Part shown: piece by piece, positions 29,487 to 40,572 of the stretch | How the letters are laid out: each line of letters opens with the position of its first letter | How positions within the stretch are numbered: position 1 is the first letter of the stretch | Assembly (NCBI GenBank): GCA_946886865.1 | Contig: CAMPJI010000002.1 | Coordinates: 20,923-84,922 of the forward strand | DNA from: an uncultured Lysobacterales bacterium | GTDB lineage: Bacteria; Pseudomonadota; Gammaproteobacteria; Xanthomonadales; Xanthomonadaceae | Reading direction: 5' to 3' | Length of the DNA: 64,000 nucleotides | Translations under genes and position numbers: made by a program | The notes under the pieces: model-generated | What the model was told of the DNA's origin: nothing | Databases searched by the model: none | The model's input: the letters and a program-made list of their open reading frames with translations, nothing else

Positions 29487-29646
29487 GACAGCTCCTCGGC
29501 GTCCCGACCTGAACAGGTAACGGCCGCCTCGCCCGTCGCCTGAAGGCGCGGTGCGTGACGGCGTTCGCACTTCCGCCACCCACCCGGTGCGCAGTCCGAC
29601 GGCGTCGCGGGCACCGCCCGGCCCCGTCCGCCACCGCGCCCGCCGG

Positions 29647-29652
29647 TATACT
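29647..29652 (+). promoter_or_regulatory. Possible -10 element for prfC
   Basis: TATACT lies 47 nt upstream of the prfC ATG. No clear -35 hexamer was seen in the GC-rich sequence before it. Confidence 0.35.
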
Positions 29653-29699
29653 GCGCGGCTTCCTCAAGCCCGCCCGGACGCGCATCGCGCGTCATCGCC

Positions 29700-31304
<1,605 letters not shown>

Positions 31305-31338
31305 GAGCGTCCGCGGGTTTCCATGCTCCCCCGTACGC

Positions 31339-31344
31339 TAGGAT
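31339..31344 (+). promoter_or_regulatory. Putative -10 element giving a leaderless hemolysin III-like transcript
   Basis: TAGGAT ends 7 nt before the ATG at 31351, the position expected for the transcription start. No ribosome-binding sequence is visible. Confidence 0.42.
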
Positions 31345-31350
31345 GTGGGC

Positions 31351-32046
31351 ATGAGATCCGATCCCGCATCCTCGTGTAAGACGACGGACGGCCTGTCTGA
31401 TGCATCACGCACTCTCGCCGGAGCGCGAGAGGAACTTGCCAACGCCCTGACCCATGGCCTGGGGGCGGCGGCGGCGCTGGCCGGCGGCGCGGTCCTGGTC
31501 ACGCTGGCGGCGCTCAAGGGCGACGGCTGGCAGTTGGCCGGCGCGATCGTGTTCGGCGTGTGCCTGCTGCTGTTGTATCTGGCCTCGACGCTGTACCACG
31601 CGGTGCAGCACCCGGTGCTCAAGGGCCGGCTCAAGGTGTTCGACCACTGTGCGATCTACCTGCTGATCGCCGGCACCTATACCCCGTTCACCCTTGTCGG
31701 CCTGCGCGGCCCTTGGGGCTGGGGACTGTTTGCGGCCATCTGGACGCTGGCGGTGGCCGGGGTGGTGTTCAAGCTGTTTTTCACCGGGCGCTTCCGCGGC
31801 CTGTCCACCGCTATCTACATCGCCATGGGGTGGCTGGTGCTGGTGGCGATCAAACCCCTGCTCGCCGCGTTGGATGCATGGACATTCGGCTGGCTGCTGG
31901 CCGGCGGCGTGTGCTACACGCTGGGCACCGTGTTCTACCACCGCCCGTCGCTGCCCTACTCCCATGCGATATGGCACCTGTTCGTGGTGGCCGGCAGCGT
32001 CTGTCATTACGTCTCGGTGCTGGCGCAGATACAGCCGGCGGCGTGA
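31351..32046 (+). CDS. Hemolysin III / PAQR family membrane protein
   Basis: A 231-residue integral membrane protein with seven hydrophobic helices of the hemolysin III (YqfA/PAQR-type) family. Key features are EELANALTHGLGAAAALAG, YLASTLYHAV with the conserved S-x3-H, FDHCAIYLLIAGTYTPF with the conserved Asp, and the late HAIWHLFVVAGSVCHY with the conserved H-x3-H. In PAQR proteins these residues bind zinc. Real biochemical function is not established for most bacterial members, and the hemolysin name does not imply toxicity here. A GTG at 31345 two codons upstream is also possible. Confidence 0.92.
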   Translation: MRSDPASSCKTTDGLSDASRTLAGAREELANALTHGLGAAAALAGGAVLVTLAALKGDGWQLAGAIVFGVCLLLLYLASTLYHAVQHPVLKGRLKVFDHCAIYLLIAGTYTPFTLVGLRGPWGWGLFAAIWTLAVAGVVFKLFFTGRFRGLSTAIYIAMGWLVLVAIKPLLAALDAWTFGWLLAGGVCYTLGTVFYHRPSLPYSHAIWHLFVVAGSVCHYVSVLAQIQPAA

Positions 32047-32175
32047 CCGCTGCTGCGCACCGGGTCGCACGCGCGGTCTGATGTGACGCGAGATTTGATT
32101 GAAACGGCTGTTCACCCCGGCTTGACCGATGCGCCGGGATGGTGGGGCCTCCGCAACCCGCAGGAGGAGTCCCAC

Positions 32176-32547
32176 GTGCGCACCCCGATGATGGCCATCT
32201 CGACCCTTGCACTGGCGATGGCGCTGTCCGCGTGCCGCGACCATTCCGACCTGACGCCGGCCAGCGATGCGACGCCCGCGGCAAGCGACGCAGCCACCGA
32301 TGCCGCGCCACCGGCCGACGATGCACTGGCGACGGCGACGTACACCTGCGACGGCGACCATCGCGTCAGCGTCGACGGGGACAGCGCGCAGGTCATGTTG
32401 GCGGACGGCCGGACGGTCGATCTGTCGCGCAGCGCCGGCGCGTCGACCGCCATGTTCGCGGGTGAAGCACTCGAGTTCACGGGCGATGCCGAAGGCGGGA
32501 CGCTGGTACAGGACGAGGGCGGCAGCTTCACCTGCCGGGCCGGCTGA
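32176..32547 (+). CDS. MliC-like lysozyme-inhibitor-type lipoprotein
   Basis: A 123-residue lipoprotein: start RTPMMAISTLALAMALSAC with a good lipobox (LSAC), a low-complexity A/D/T-rich linker to about residue 55, then a small beta-barrel domain (ATYTCDGDHRVSVDG, ADGRTVDLSRSAGASTAMF, GSFTC). The Cys pair and the shape match MliC/PliC proteins, which inhibit C-type lysozymes, although the conserved inhibitory loop is only partly recognisable. GTG 32176 follows an excellent AGGAGG site at 32162-32167, so the open frame from 32083 is rejected. Confidence 0.75.
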   Translation: MRTPMMAISTLALAMALSACRDHSDLTPASDATPAASDAATDAAPPADDALATATYTCDGDHRVSVDGDSAQVMLADGRTVDLSRSAGASTAMFAGEALEFTGDAEGGTLVQDEGGSFTCRAG

Positions 32548-32585
32548 CGGGCAAGGCGCCACGCGAGCGCAAGCGAGATTCCTGA

Positions 32586-34565
32586 ATGACCTCACCGTCG
32601 TCAAAGGAGCGCCGTTCCGGGCTGCCCGCCGGCCCGGCGCTGCCTGTCCAGCACGTGGGGACCTGGTTCCGCACACATCCGGTGGCAACGGCACTGGCCG
32701 TCGCACTGGCCGCACTGCTGGTGCTGGTCCTGCTGTGGGACTGGAACTGGTTCCGCGGCCCCGTCGAGCGCCAGGTGGAAACGCGCACCGGGCGCACCTT
32801 CAACATCGGCGGCGATCTGCACGTCGACCTCGGCCGGGTAACGAGGATCCGCGCAGCCGACCTCACGCTGGGAAACGAGGCGTGGTCGAAGCGCGACACG
32901 ATGGCTTCAACCGACCTGCTGGAGTTCACGGTCGACATCCCCGCCCTGCTGACCGGCCACCTGCGCCTGCCCGAGCTCAGGCTCACCGCACCCGAGGTGT
33001 GGCTTGAAACGGGCGACGACCCGGGCGGCAACTGGACATTCGGCGACGGCGATGGGCCGGGTCCTGACCTGGGCGGCATCTGGATCGATGACGGGCGCCT
33101 GCACTTCCAGGATGCCGGCAACAACACGCGCATCGACTTGGCGGTCGTCAGCCGACGTTCGCATCGCGGCGGAAAAGCGCCGGTTGGCATTGCCGGCGAC
33201 GGCCTGTGGAAAGGCGAGCCGTTCGACATCCAGGGCTTCACCGAGTCGCCGCTGGAGCTGCGCGACAGCCAGCGCCCGTATCGGATCGACCTGCACGCAC
33301 AGGCGGGCCCCACCCGGGCGCATGCGCGCGGCACGCTGGTCAACCCGTTCCGCTTCCGCGACTTCGACCTGCAACTTCAACTGGCCGGTCGCGATCTCGC
33401 CGACCTGTACCCGCTGATCGGCATCGCCACGCCCAACACGCCGCCCTACGACCTGGACGGCCGCCTGCGACGCGATGGGCCGCTGTGGACGTACGACGAC
33501 TTCGCAGGTGACGTGGGCGACAGCGACCTTGCCGGCACCGCCAGCGTCGACACCGCAGGAGCACGCCCGTTCCTTCGAGCGGATCTGCGCTCGCAGCACC
33601 TGGATTTCGACGACCTCGCCGGCTTCGTCGGCGGCGCGCCGCAAACGGGCTCGGGTGAAACCGGCAATGCGGACATGACGGCCGCCAACCAGGCGACCCG
33701 CGCCCGGGGCCGCGTGCTGCCGGACACGCCGTACGAACTCGACAAGCTCCGCGCGATGGATGCCGACGTGCGATTGCGCGCCGCTACGCTCGACGCCCCC
33801 GGCTGGCCGCTACAGGACATGGACGCGCACCTGCTGCTCGAGGGCGGCCTGCTGCGGTTGGACCCGCTGAACTTCGGTGTGGCCGATGGCGATATCCGCT
33901 CCACCATCCAGATGGATGCGCGCCAGGCCACCATCCGCACCCGCGCGGACATCACGGCGCGCGGCCTCACGCTGGCCAAACTGCTGCCCACCGTGGAGCT
34001 GGCCCGGGACGCGGTCGGCGAGGTCGGCGGACGCGTCACGCTGTCGGGCCAGGGCAATTCGATCGCTGACATGCTCGGCACCGGCAACGGCGACATCGCC
34101 ATCGGCATGGGCGCCGGGCGCATCAGCAACCTGCTGATGGAATTCGCGGGGCTCGATCTTGCGGAGATCATCAAGTTCAAGCTGACCGATGACCGTCAGA
34201 TCCCGGTCCGCTGCGCGTTCGGGGACTTCGGCGTCAAGAACGGCGTGATGCAGACACGCGCACTGGCGTTCGACACGACGGACACCCTCCTAGTGGGCTC
34301 CGGCACCATCAGCCTGCGCGATGAGCGGCTGGACCTGCTCATCCGCCCGCGCCCCAAGGACCGTAGCCTGCTGTCGCTGCGTTCGCCGCTCGTGGTGACC
34401 GGCAGCTTCGCCGAACCCGACATCCGCCCGGACTTCAAGCGGCTCGGCCTGCGCGGTGCGGTGGCACTGACACTGGCCAGCATCGCGCCACCGGCCGCCC
34501 TGCTCGCGACCCTGGAACTGGGCCCGGGCGAGAATGCGGCCTGCGGAGGCCAATACGCGGAGTGA
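32586..34565 (+). CDS. AsmA family protein
   Basis: A 659-residue inner-membrane-anchored protein. One N-terminal transmembrane helix (about residues 35-57) is followed by a long periplasmic region of beta-strand repeats typical of AsmA, including the N-terminal block FNIGGDLHVDLGRVTRIRAADLTLGNEAW and the C-terminal block GVMQTRALAFDTTDTLLVGSGTISLRDERLDLLIRPRPKD. AsmA-like proteins are repeating beta-groove proteins implicated in phospholipid transport between membranes. The ATG is at 32586, 38 bp after the MliC-like gene. Confidence 0.93.
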   Translation: MTSPSSKERRSGLPAGPALPVQHVGTWFRTHPVATALAVALAALLVLVLLWDWNWFRGPVERQVETRTGRTFNIGGDLHVDLGRVTRIRAADLTLGNEAWSKRDTMASTDLLEFTVDIPALLTGHLRLPELRLTAPEVWLETGDDPGGNWTFGDGDGPGPDLGGIWIDDGRLHFQDAGNNTRIDLAVVSRRSHRGGKAPVGIAGDGLWKGEPFDIQGFTESPLELRDSQRPYRIDLHAQAGPTRAHARGTLVNPFRFRDFDLQLQLAGRDLADLYPLIGIATPNTPPYDLDGRLRRDGPLWTYDDFAGDVGDSDLAGTASVDTAGARPFLRADLRSQHLDFDDLAGFVGGAPQTGSGETGNADMTAANQATRARGRVLPDTPYELDKLRAMDADVRLRAATLDAPGWPLQDMDAHLLLEGGLLRLDPLNFGVADGDIRSTIQMDARQATIRTRADITARGLTLAKLLPTVELARDAVGEVGGRVTLSGQGNSIADMLGTGNGDIAIGMGAGRISNLLMEFAGLDLAEIIKFKLTDDRQIPVRCAFGDFGVKNGVMQTRALAFDTTDTLLVGSGTISLRDERLDLLIRPRPKDRSLLSLRSPLVVTGSFAEPDIRPDFKRLGLRGAVALTLASIAPPAALLATLELGPGENAACGGQYAE

Positions 34566-34580
34566 CGCGGCGCGCCGGTC

Positions 34581-35009
34581 TCAGCTGGCGATATACCGCT
34601 GCAGCTGGTCGAGTTCCACCTGCTGGTCTTCGATCACCGCTTTGACCAGGTCGCCGATGGAAACCACACCCAGCACCTCCCCTGCATGGACCACGGGCAG
34701 GTGCCGGATCCGGCGGTCGGTGACCAGTTGCATGCAGCGGTCGGTGGTTTCGTCCAGGCCGATCGTCACGACATCGGAGGTCATGATCGCGCGGACCGGC
34801 GTGGTGGCCGACGAGCGGCCCTGCAGCACGATCTTACGCGCGTAGTCGCGTTCGGACAGGATCCCCGCGAGGTGGCCGCCATGGATGACCAGCACGGCGC
34901 CGATGTGCTTTTCCGCCATCAGGCGGATGGCGTCGATGACCGGTGCATCGGGACCGATCGCGAAGACCTCAGGCGCCTTCGCCTCCAGCAGCTGCCGCAC
35001 GGTGCGCAT
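34581..35009 (-). CDS. CBS-domain-pair protein
   Basis: A 142-residue protein made of two CBS domains that form one nucleotide-binding module. Domain 1 contains IDAIRLMAEKHIGAVLVIHGGHLAGILSERDYAR, domain 2 contains TTDRCMQLVTDRRIRHLPVVHAGEVLGVVSIGDLVKAVI. CBS pairs usually bind adenine nucleotides and regulate partner enzymes or transporters. No catalytic domain is attached. Its start region overlaps the end of the upstream glycosyltransferase gene by 41 bp in another frame, so the two may be translationally linked. Confidence 0.92.
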   Translation of the reverse strand: MRTVRQLLEAKAPEVFAIGPDAPVIDAIRLMAEKHIGAVLVIHGGHLAGILSERDYARKIVLQGRSSATTPVRAIMTSDVVTIGLDETTDRCMQLVTDRRIRHLPVVHAGEVLGVVSIGDLVKAVIEDQQVELDQLQRYIAS

Positions 35010-36000
35010 GGCCGCTTCCTCCGACTGGGACCTGCTGCGAGGATACTCCTGCGGCCGGTTGCCAGGCGTCGACCAGGTACAGCGGGCGCTGCTTGGACTC
35101 TTCGTACAGGCGGCCCAGGTATTCGCCGATCAGGCCCAGGGCAATCAGCTGGATGCCGCCCAGGAACAGGATCACCGCCATCATCGTGGGCCAGCCTGCG
35201 ACCGGGTCGCCCCAGAGCATCGCCTTGGCGATGACCCACAGCCCGTAGACGAACGCGAGCAGTGCGGTGACCAGGCCCAGGTACGTCGCCAGACGGAGCG
35301 GCGCCGTCGAGAAGCTGGTGATGCCCTCCAGCGCCAGATTCCACAGTCGCCAGAAATTGAACTTGCTCGCACCGGCCGCGCGCGGTTCACGGTGGTACGG
35401 AATCGAGGTGCGATTGAAGCCGACCCAGCCGAAGAGTCCCTTCATGAAACGGTGGCGCTCGCGCAGCTGCGCCAGTGCCGCCAGCGCACGCGGCGACAGC
35501 AGTCGGAAATCGCCGGTATCGGCCGGGATTGGCGTACGCGACAGGCGACCGATCACACGGTAGAACGCGTGCGCCGTCGCGCGCTTCAGCCAGCCCTCGC
35601 CATCGCGCTCGACTCGCGTGCCGTAGATGTCGTCGAACCCCTGACGCCAACGCTCTACAAACTGGGGGATCAGTTCGGGCGGATCCTGCCCGTCCGCGTC
35701 CAGGATCAGCGCGGCACCGTCGTCGACGCGATCCAGGCCTGCTGTCAGTGCCAGCTCTTTGCCGAAGTTGCGCGACAAGCGGAGCACGCCCACCCTCGCG
35801 TCGCCAGCGGCCAGGCCCTGCAACACCGCCCAGGTACCGTCCGTACTGCCGTCATCGACATACAGCACTCGTCCGATCACGCCCTTGGACTGGAGTCCAT
35901 CGAGTACTGCCGCGATGCGCGGGTGCAGCAGGGGCAGGCTGTCGCCCTCGTTGTAGGCGGCGACGACGACGGTGAGCAGGTCTCTGGGCATGGGGCGCAT
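34969..36000 (-). CDS. Family 2 glycosyltransferase, GtrB/DPM1-like
   Basis: A 343-residue membrane-attached GT2 enzyme. The catalytic domain starts LLTVVVAAYNEGDSLPLL and shows the sugar-nucleotide motifs YVDDGSTDGT and ILDADGQDPPEL (DAD-type metal site), plus GTRVERDGEGWLKR. Two C-terminal transmembrane helices (LGLVTALLAFVYGLWVIA, MMAVILFLGGIQLIALGLIG) and EYLGRLYEESKQRP match bactoprenol glucosyltransferases. It would transfer a sugar from a nucleotide donor to a polyprenyl phosphate on the inner membrane for envelope glycan modification. Either ATG 36000 or 35991 may start it. Confidence 0.9.
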   Translation of the reverse strand: MRPMPRDLLTVVVAAYNEGDSLPLLHPRIAAVLDGLQSKGVIGRVLYVDDGSTDGTWAVLQGLAAGDARVGVLRLSRNFGKELALTAGLDRVDDGAALILDADGQDPPELIPQFVERWRQGFDDIYGTRVERDGEGWLKRATAHAFYRVIGRLSRTPIPADTGDFRLLSPRALAALAQLRERHRFMKGLFGWVGFNRTSIPYHREPRAAGASKFNFWRLWNLALEGITSFSTAPLRLATYLGLVTALLAFVYGLWVIAKAMLWGDPVAGWPTMMAVILFLGGIQLIALGLIGEYLGRLYEESKQRPLYLVDAWQPAAGVSSQQVPVGGSGHAHRAAAAGGEGA

Positions 36001-36009
36001 GGTAGCGAC

Positions 36010-36747
36010 TCAGTCCAGCGACTCGAGGTGCGGGCGGCCGCCGATGTAGCGCATCTGCCGCTCGATGGCCCGCGTCCTGCGCTGCACGTATGGACCCGGG
36101 TTGGCTGCGCTGTAGCGACGCGGGCTCGGCAGGACGGCCGCCAGGCGGGCGGCCTGGCTCGCCGTGAGCCGGTCAGCATCCCGTCCGAAGTAGCGCCGCG
36201 AAGCCGCTTGCGCCCCGTACACCCCATCGCCGAACTCGGCGATGTTGACGTACACCTCGAGAATGCGCGTCTTGGGCCACAGCGTCTCCATCAACAGCGT
36301 GTACCAGGCTTCGATGCCCTTGCGCACCCAGCTGCGGCCGCTCCACAGGAACAAATTCTTCGCCGTCTGCTGGCTGATCGTGCTGGCGCCGCGAGTGGAG
36401 CGTCCGCGCGCATTGTGGGCCCGTGCCTTCTCGATCGCCTCCAGGTCGAACCCGTGGTGGCGGCTGAAGTTCTGGTCTTCCGACGCGATGACCGCCAGGG
36501 GCAGCTCGGGTGCGATCGCCTGAAGGTCCCGCCACTCATGGGACATGCGGAACGCCCAGTCGCCCGCGCGCCACGCTTCGAACTGGCGCGCCGCCATGAA
36601 CGCACTGAACGGGGGGTCGACCCACCGCAGCACCGCGACCTGCAGCACCGTAGCCAGAACGGCCATCAGCGGCAGTGCCAGCAGCCAGCGCCGCCACCGG
36701 CGCCATCTCGATTTTCCGGTCCCTTGCGGCGCCGTCGCTTGCGTCAT
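36010..36747 (-). CDS. mtgA: Monofunctional peptidoglycan glycosyltransferase
   Basis: A 245-residue GT51 enzyme that polymerises lipid II into glycan strands without a transpeptidase domain. N-terminal basic patch and one transmembrane helix ([20 protein letters not shown]), then the GT51 motifs [17 protein letters not shown] with the catalytic Glu, [53 protein letters not shown] and SRRYFGRDA. The start ATG at 36747 matches family length; an upstream in-frame ATG at 36783 is less likely. Nearest neighbour upstream is divergent hslO. Confidence 0.96.
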   Translation of the reverse strand: MTQATAPQGTGKSRWRRWRRWLLALPLMAVLATVLQVAVLRWVDPPFSAFMAARQFEAWRAGDWAFRMSHEWRDLQAIAPELPLAVIASEDQNFSRHHGFDLEAIEKARAHNARGRSTRGASTISQQTAKNLFLWSGRSWVRKGIEAWYTLLMETLWPKTRILEVYVNIAEFGDGVYGAQAASRRYFGRDADRLTASQAARLAAVLPSPRRYSAANPGPYVQRRTRAIERQMRYIGGRPHLESLD

Positions 36748-36827
36748 CGTCCCGTGCCCCCATGTCCGCGACGTCCCATGCACGTCCGCATGCCCATTAT
36801 CACCGCAGTCCGCCTACCCAGCCGCCC

Positions 36828-37751
36828 ATGACTCCAGACGACTCCGCACACGCTTCCGACCACGACGGCCTCACCCGTTTCCTCATCCTGGGTGCCGGCG
36901 TGCGCGGGGTCCGCGTCCATCTCCAGGACACGTGGCAACAGATACGCGAACGCGAGGCCTACCCCGCCGCCGCCGCGGAACTGCTGGGGGAAGCCTGCGT
37001 CGCGGCGGCGTTGCTGACCGGGCACACCAAGGTCGATGGCCGGCTCTCGATCCAGTTGCAGGGTCGGGCCGCGATCCGGACGCTGTTTGCGGAGTGCACC
37101 GCCGCCGGCACCTTGCGCGGGATCGTCCAACTGGCCGAAGGCGCGTCACCGACGCGCGACCTGCGGGATCTCGGGCCAGACGCGGTTCTGGCCATCACCG
37201 TCGAGAACCCCCGGCCCGGGAGGCAGGGCAGTGGCCAGGAGCCCGTTCGCTACCAGGGACTGGTGTCGCTCACATCCGACACGCTCGCGGGCGCGCTCGA
37301 GGGCTATTTCCAGCAGTCCGAGCAGCTTCCCACCCGCCTGTTGCTGGCCGCCGACAATGAGCGCGCGGCTGGTCTGATGCTGCAGAAACTTCCGGGTGAC
37401 GAGGGCGACGAAGATGGCTGGAGCCGGGTGGGTGCGCTGTTCGACACGCTGGGAGCTGCCGAATTGCTGGACCTGCCCAGCGATACGCTGCTAACGCGCC
37501 TGTTCCACGAGGATGGCGTGGAGATACTGGGGCATAAGCCCTTGTCGTTCGCGTGCTCATGCTCTCGCGAACGCGTATCGGCGATGCTGGCATCGCTGGG
37601 CGCGGAGGAAGCACGGGCTGCAGCGGCCGAGGGCAAGGCGGAGGTGCGTTGCGAATTCTGTGGGCAGCGTTACAACTTCAGCACCCGGGAAATCGAGACA
37701 CTGCTTGCACTCCATGGGCAGGAGATGCCGCCATCCGAGCGCGTGCAGTAA
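36828..37751 (+). CDS. hslO: Redox-regulated chaperone Hsp33
   Basis: Holdase activated by oxidation, protecting cytosolic proteins under oxidative stress. The 307-residue protein has the N-terminal domain (LTRFLILGAGVRGVRVHL, LGEACVAAALLTGHTKVDGRLSIQLQG) and the C-terminal zinc domain with the CxC motif in FACSCSRERV and the CxxC motif in EVRCEFCGQRYNF, all four cysteines present. The GVRGVRVHL segment and tail length match gammaproteobacterial members. ATG 36828 is chosen; open upstream frame overlaps divergent mtgA. Confidence 0.96.
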   Translation: MTPDDSAHASDHDGLTRFLILGAGVRGVRVHLQDTWQQIREREAYPAAAAELLGEACVAAALLTGHTKVDGRLSIQLQGRAAIRTLFAECTAAGTLRGIVQLAEGASPTRDLRDLGPDAVLAITVENPRPGRQGSGQEPVRYQGLVSLTSDTLAGALEGYFQQSEQLPTRLLLAADNERAAGLMLQKLPGDEGDEDGWSRVGALFDTLGAAELLDLPSDTLLTRLFHEDGVEILGHKPLSFACSCSRERVSAMLASLGAEEARAAAAEGKAEVRCEFCGQRYNFSTREIETLLALHGQEMPPSERVQ

Positions 37752-37777
37752 GGGGATTTGCTGCCGACCGGCGGCAA

Positions 37778-37806
37778 TTGTTAAATAAACATAAACCGCC
37801 TATAGT
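37778..37806 (+). promoter_or_regulatory. Predicted sigma-70 promoter for the outer-membrane protein gene
   Basis: TTGTTA (37778-37783), a 17-bp spacer that is AT-rich, and TATAGT (37801-37806). A hairpin GTTCCCA/TGGGAAC (37805-37828) lies at the expected start of the mRNA. Confidence 0.6.
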
Positions 37807-37861
37807 TCCCATCCGATCAGGTGGGAACTCCGCCCATCAGGACAGGTCGTAGAGCAACGGA

Positions 37862-38737
37862 ATGAAGACGCGATCGCTGCAATTGCCGCTTGCTGTCCTG
37901 CTTGCCCTCGGGCTGGCGGGCGGTGTGCACGCGCAATCCGGCAGCGGGTCACGTACAGACAGCACGGTACTGCCCGTCTGGAACAAGGCCAGCGGCAATC
38001 TCGAGGCGGTGTTGCTGCTGGAACCGGCACCCGCCGCCGCCGGCCGCTGGCGCGTTGGACGCAGCCTGCTTGATGCCAACCTGGGCGCCACCGCCACCGA
38101 TTCGCTCGGTCTGGTCTGCGATCGCAAGGCCGGACTGGCAGGGGCCATCGGCAACCTCGCCAACCATTGCATGCTCGCCTCCCTGGATGGCAGTGACCGC
38201 TCCCGCAACGGAGCGCGCCAGCTCACGGCCGGCGCAAGCCTTTCGCGCAACGGTAACCGGATCGGCCTCTCCCTCGGCGAGGGGCGGGACACCCTGCCCA
38301 GCTGGCTCAGCCCGAACGGCCGCACGGCGCAGCTGGACGAGAACACGCTCACCGTCTACGGCCAGAAGAACATCGGCCGCGAAGCCACCGTGTCGATTGG
38401 AGGCACCTGGGCCCGCGCACGTCTGATTCCGGCGGGCGAAGTGCCCGACTCCGTCAGCAGCCACTTCAACGACCGGTGGAACACCCAGAGCGTGACCGTC
38501 GGGGCCGACATCGGCGACTTCGGGGCGAGCATCATCGGTCGCGTTGTCGATACGCCGGAGCAGGAGGGCCAATGGGAGGGCCTGGGGCTCGGTCTGACGT
38601 GGCGCACGCCATGGAGCGGCCAGCTCACGGTGGGCGCGGAGAACGTGGTCACCCGCGGCAAGAACCCATTTGCGCCCAACAATGGCGACAAAGAAGAGGG
38701 AACGGTTCCTTACGTTCGGTACGAGCAAGACCTCTAA
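37862..38737 (+). CDS. Predicted outer-membrane beta-barrel protein, unknown family
   Basis: A 291-residue exported protein with a clear signal peptide (LPLAVLLALGLAGGVHAQ). I do not recognise a named family. The mature part alternates polar and hydrophobic residues in strand-length segments (GASIIGRVVDT, GLGLGLTWRTPWSGQLTVGAENVV), consistent with beta-strands. The C-terminus is PYVRYEQDL, nearly the same as the PYFRYEQNF end of the TonB receptor at 40755, which acts as a BAM recognition signal in beta-barrel proteins. Probably an outer-membrane protein with a role linked to the receptor cluster. Confidence 0.7.
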   Translation: MKTRSLQLPLAVLLALGLAGGVHAQSGSGSRTDSTVLPVWNKASGNLEAVLLLEPAPAAAGRWRVGRSLLDANLGATATDSLGLVCDRKAGLAGAIGNLANHCMLASLDGSDRSRNGARQLTAGASLSRNGNRIGLSLGEGRDTLPSWLSPNGRTAQLDENTLTVYGQKNIGREATVSIGGTWARARLIPAGEVPDSVSSHFNDRWNTQSVTVGADIGDFGASIIGRVVDTPEQEGQWEGLGLGLTWRTPWSGQLTVGAENVVTRGKNPFAPNNGDKEEGTVPYVRYEQDL

Positions 38738-38820
38738 CGCATTGGGGGACAGGCCTTTGCTCTTACCAGCCGATCGCCCCACACAGGTAGGATTAGGGAC
38801 TTTCCAAGTTCGGATCCACC

Positions 38821-40572
38821 ATGCAGCAGTCCGGCGCACTTGCGCATGCAGAACTGATGATCAGGTGCGGGGATCACGCTCGCGCGGCGGGATTTCTCAA
38901 GGATTACCTCGCTCGCAGCCCTGCTGACCCCTTTGCATACCGCCTGCTCGGACTCGCGGTATCGAGCAGCGGTCAAGTTGATGAAGCAATCGCTCACCTT
39001 GCGAAGGCGCGTCAGCTCTCCCCGACATCCGCTTTGTTCGCACGCGACTTGGGCAAGATGCTTGCTCAATCCAATCATTTGGATGAGGCGACGGGGCACT
39101 TTGCTCATGCCACCTCGCTCGATCCAGAAGACTTCGAAGGATGGCTGCTACTCGGGGTCACTGCCGGACGCCTACGGCGTTTCGACGAGTCGCTCGGCGC
39201 ATTGCGGAAGGCGCACGCGCTGGCTCCATCTAATACAACCGTCACTCGGGAACTCGCGGAGCGCGTCTTTGAGTCGGCGGGCCCCGCAGAGGCATTGCCA
39301 CTCTGGAGAAAAATCGCGGCGCAGCATCTTGATGATGTACATGCTCAGCTGCGCCTGGGAGAGACGTTGAGCAGACTTGGCATGCATGACGATGCAGCAA
39401 AGAGCTATCGCTACGCGGTTTCCATCACGCCAGAATCGCCTGAACTCTGGTTGGCACTGGGCCAGTCTCTCGAAGACAACGCGAATCGCGAGGGAGCTCA
39501 AGCAGCCTATCAGGCGGCACTCGACCTCCGGCCGGACTGGCCCCTCCCCTTGAGCGCGTTGCTGGGCATTGCCAAAAGTTCTGGCAACGCGACCTTCATC
39601 GTCCAAGCCGAGGCTTTGTTGTCTAGGGATGACTTGGAGGAGAGCGGCCGTGCGTTGTTAGCGTACGAACTCGGAAAAGCGCATGACGCTCGCGGCGAGC
39701 ATTCGTCCGCATTTGACAGGTGGAGCGAAGCAAATCGAGCGCGTCGAAACCTCGCCGGCCCGATGGACCGCGACGCACTCGAAAGGTGGGTCGCTGAGGC
39801 GACAAGCACATCTGAACTTCCAGGACCAACCGTCCACCACGCCGACCACAGTGATCAAGCACTGGTTTTCATTGTGGGCATGCCACGCAGTGGAACCACC
39901 CTTACCGAGCAAATCCTGGCGGCGCATCCGCGTGTGGTCGGATGTGGCGAGCTACCCGATATCAACTTGATCGCACAGAGCGCAGCGCGTTACGGCCGAG
40001 CCTCAATCCCTCAGACAGAGCTTCGCGCATGGGCGGAAGGCTATCTGATGTCTGCGCATAGGCACTCTACTGATGCGCGGAACGCATTGAGATATGTCGA
40101 CAAGGCTCCTCTCAACTTCTTCCACCTCCCCCTCATAGCAGCCATGTTCCCCAAGGCGCGGGTCATCTGGGTGCGACGGGACCCCCGCGATATTGCACTT
40201 TCAATCTACAGCCAGAACTTTTCGCCGGACGCCCGCTTTGCGACTGATCTTGAGGATCTGGGTCACTTCATCAATGCCCATGTACGACTCATGCGCCACT
40301 GGATCGATGCTCTTCCACTCAGCTCCTTGGAGCTGAACTATCACGCTCTAGCACTCGACCCTGAGCCTCAGGTCCGTCGTCTCATGAACTTCGTCGGCCT
40401 TGAGTGGGACGCGCGCTGCCTGGACTTCCATCGCAGCACTCGAGGCGTGCAGACCCCGAGCCGCTGGCAGGTTCGAGAGCCCGTTCATACTCGCTCGCTC
40501 GATCGTTGGCGCCGCTATGAAGGCAATCTCCAGCCGCTCATCGCCACACTCGATGCCGACTCGTATCTATAA
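38821..40572 (+). CDS. TPR-repeat sulfotransferase
   Basis: A 583-residue cytosolic protein. Residues 1-330 are tetratricopeptide repeats (AHAELMIRCGDHARAAGFLK, AIAHLAKARQLSPTSALFARD, PEDFEGWLLLGVTAGRLRRF). Residues about 345-570 are a sulfotransferase domain with the PAPS 5'-phosphosulfate loop IVGMPRSGTTLTEQIL and the 3'-phosphate motif IWVRRDPRDIALSIYS. Sulfate donor is PAPS; the acceptor is unknown. TPR-sulfotransferases are typically encoded next to TonB receptors in Xanthomonadaceae, suggesting a common substrate. Composition is less GC-rich than the housekeeping genes. Confidence 0.9.
   Translation: MQQSGALAHAELMIRCGDHARAAGFLKDYLARSPADPFAYRLLGLAVSSSGQVDEAIAHLAKARQLSPTSALFARDLGKMLAQSNHLDEATGHFAHATSLDPEDFEGWLLLGVTAGRLRRFDESLGALRKAHALAPSNTTVTRELAERVFESAGPAEALPLWRKIAAQHLDDVHAQLRLGETLSRLGMHDDAAKSYRYAVSITPESPELWLALGQSLEDNANREGAQAAYQAALDLRPDWPLPLSALLGIAKSSGNATFIVQAEALLSRDDLEESGRALLAYELGKAHDARGEHSSAFDRWSEANRARRNLAGPMDRDALERWVAEATSTSELPGPTVHHADHSDQALVFIVGMPRSGTTLTEQILAAHPRVVGCGELPDINLIAQSAARYGRASIPQTELRAWAEGYLMSAHRHSTDARNALRYVDKAPLNFFHLPLIAAMFPKARVIWVRRDPRDIALSIYSQNFSPDARFATDLEDLGHFINAHVRLMRHWIDALPLSSLELNYHALALDPEPQVRRLMNFVGLEWDARCLDFHRSTRGVQTPSRWQVREPVHTRSLDRWRRYEGNLQPLIATLDADSYL

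Noticed and set aside
31351..32046. Secreted haemolysin toxin
   Set aside because: The protein is a seven-helix PAQR-type membrane protein; the hemolysin III name is historical and no toxin feature is visible.
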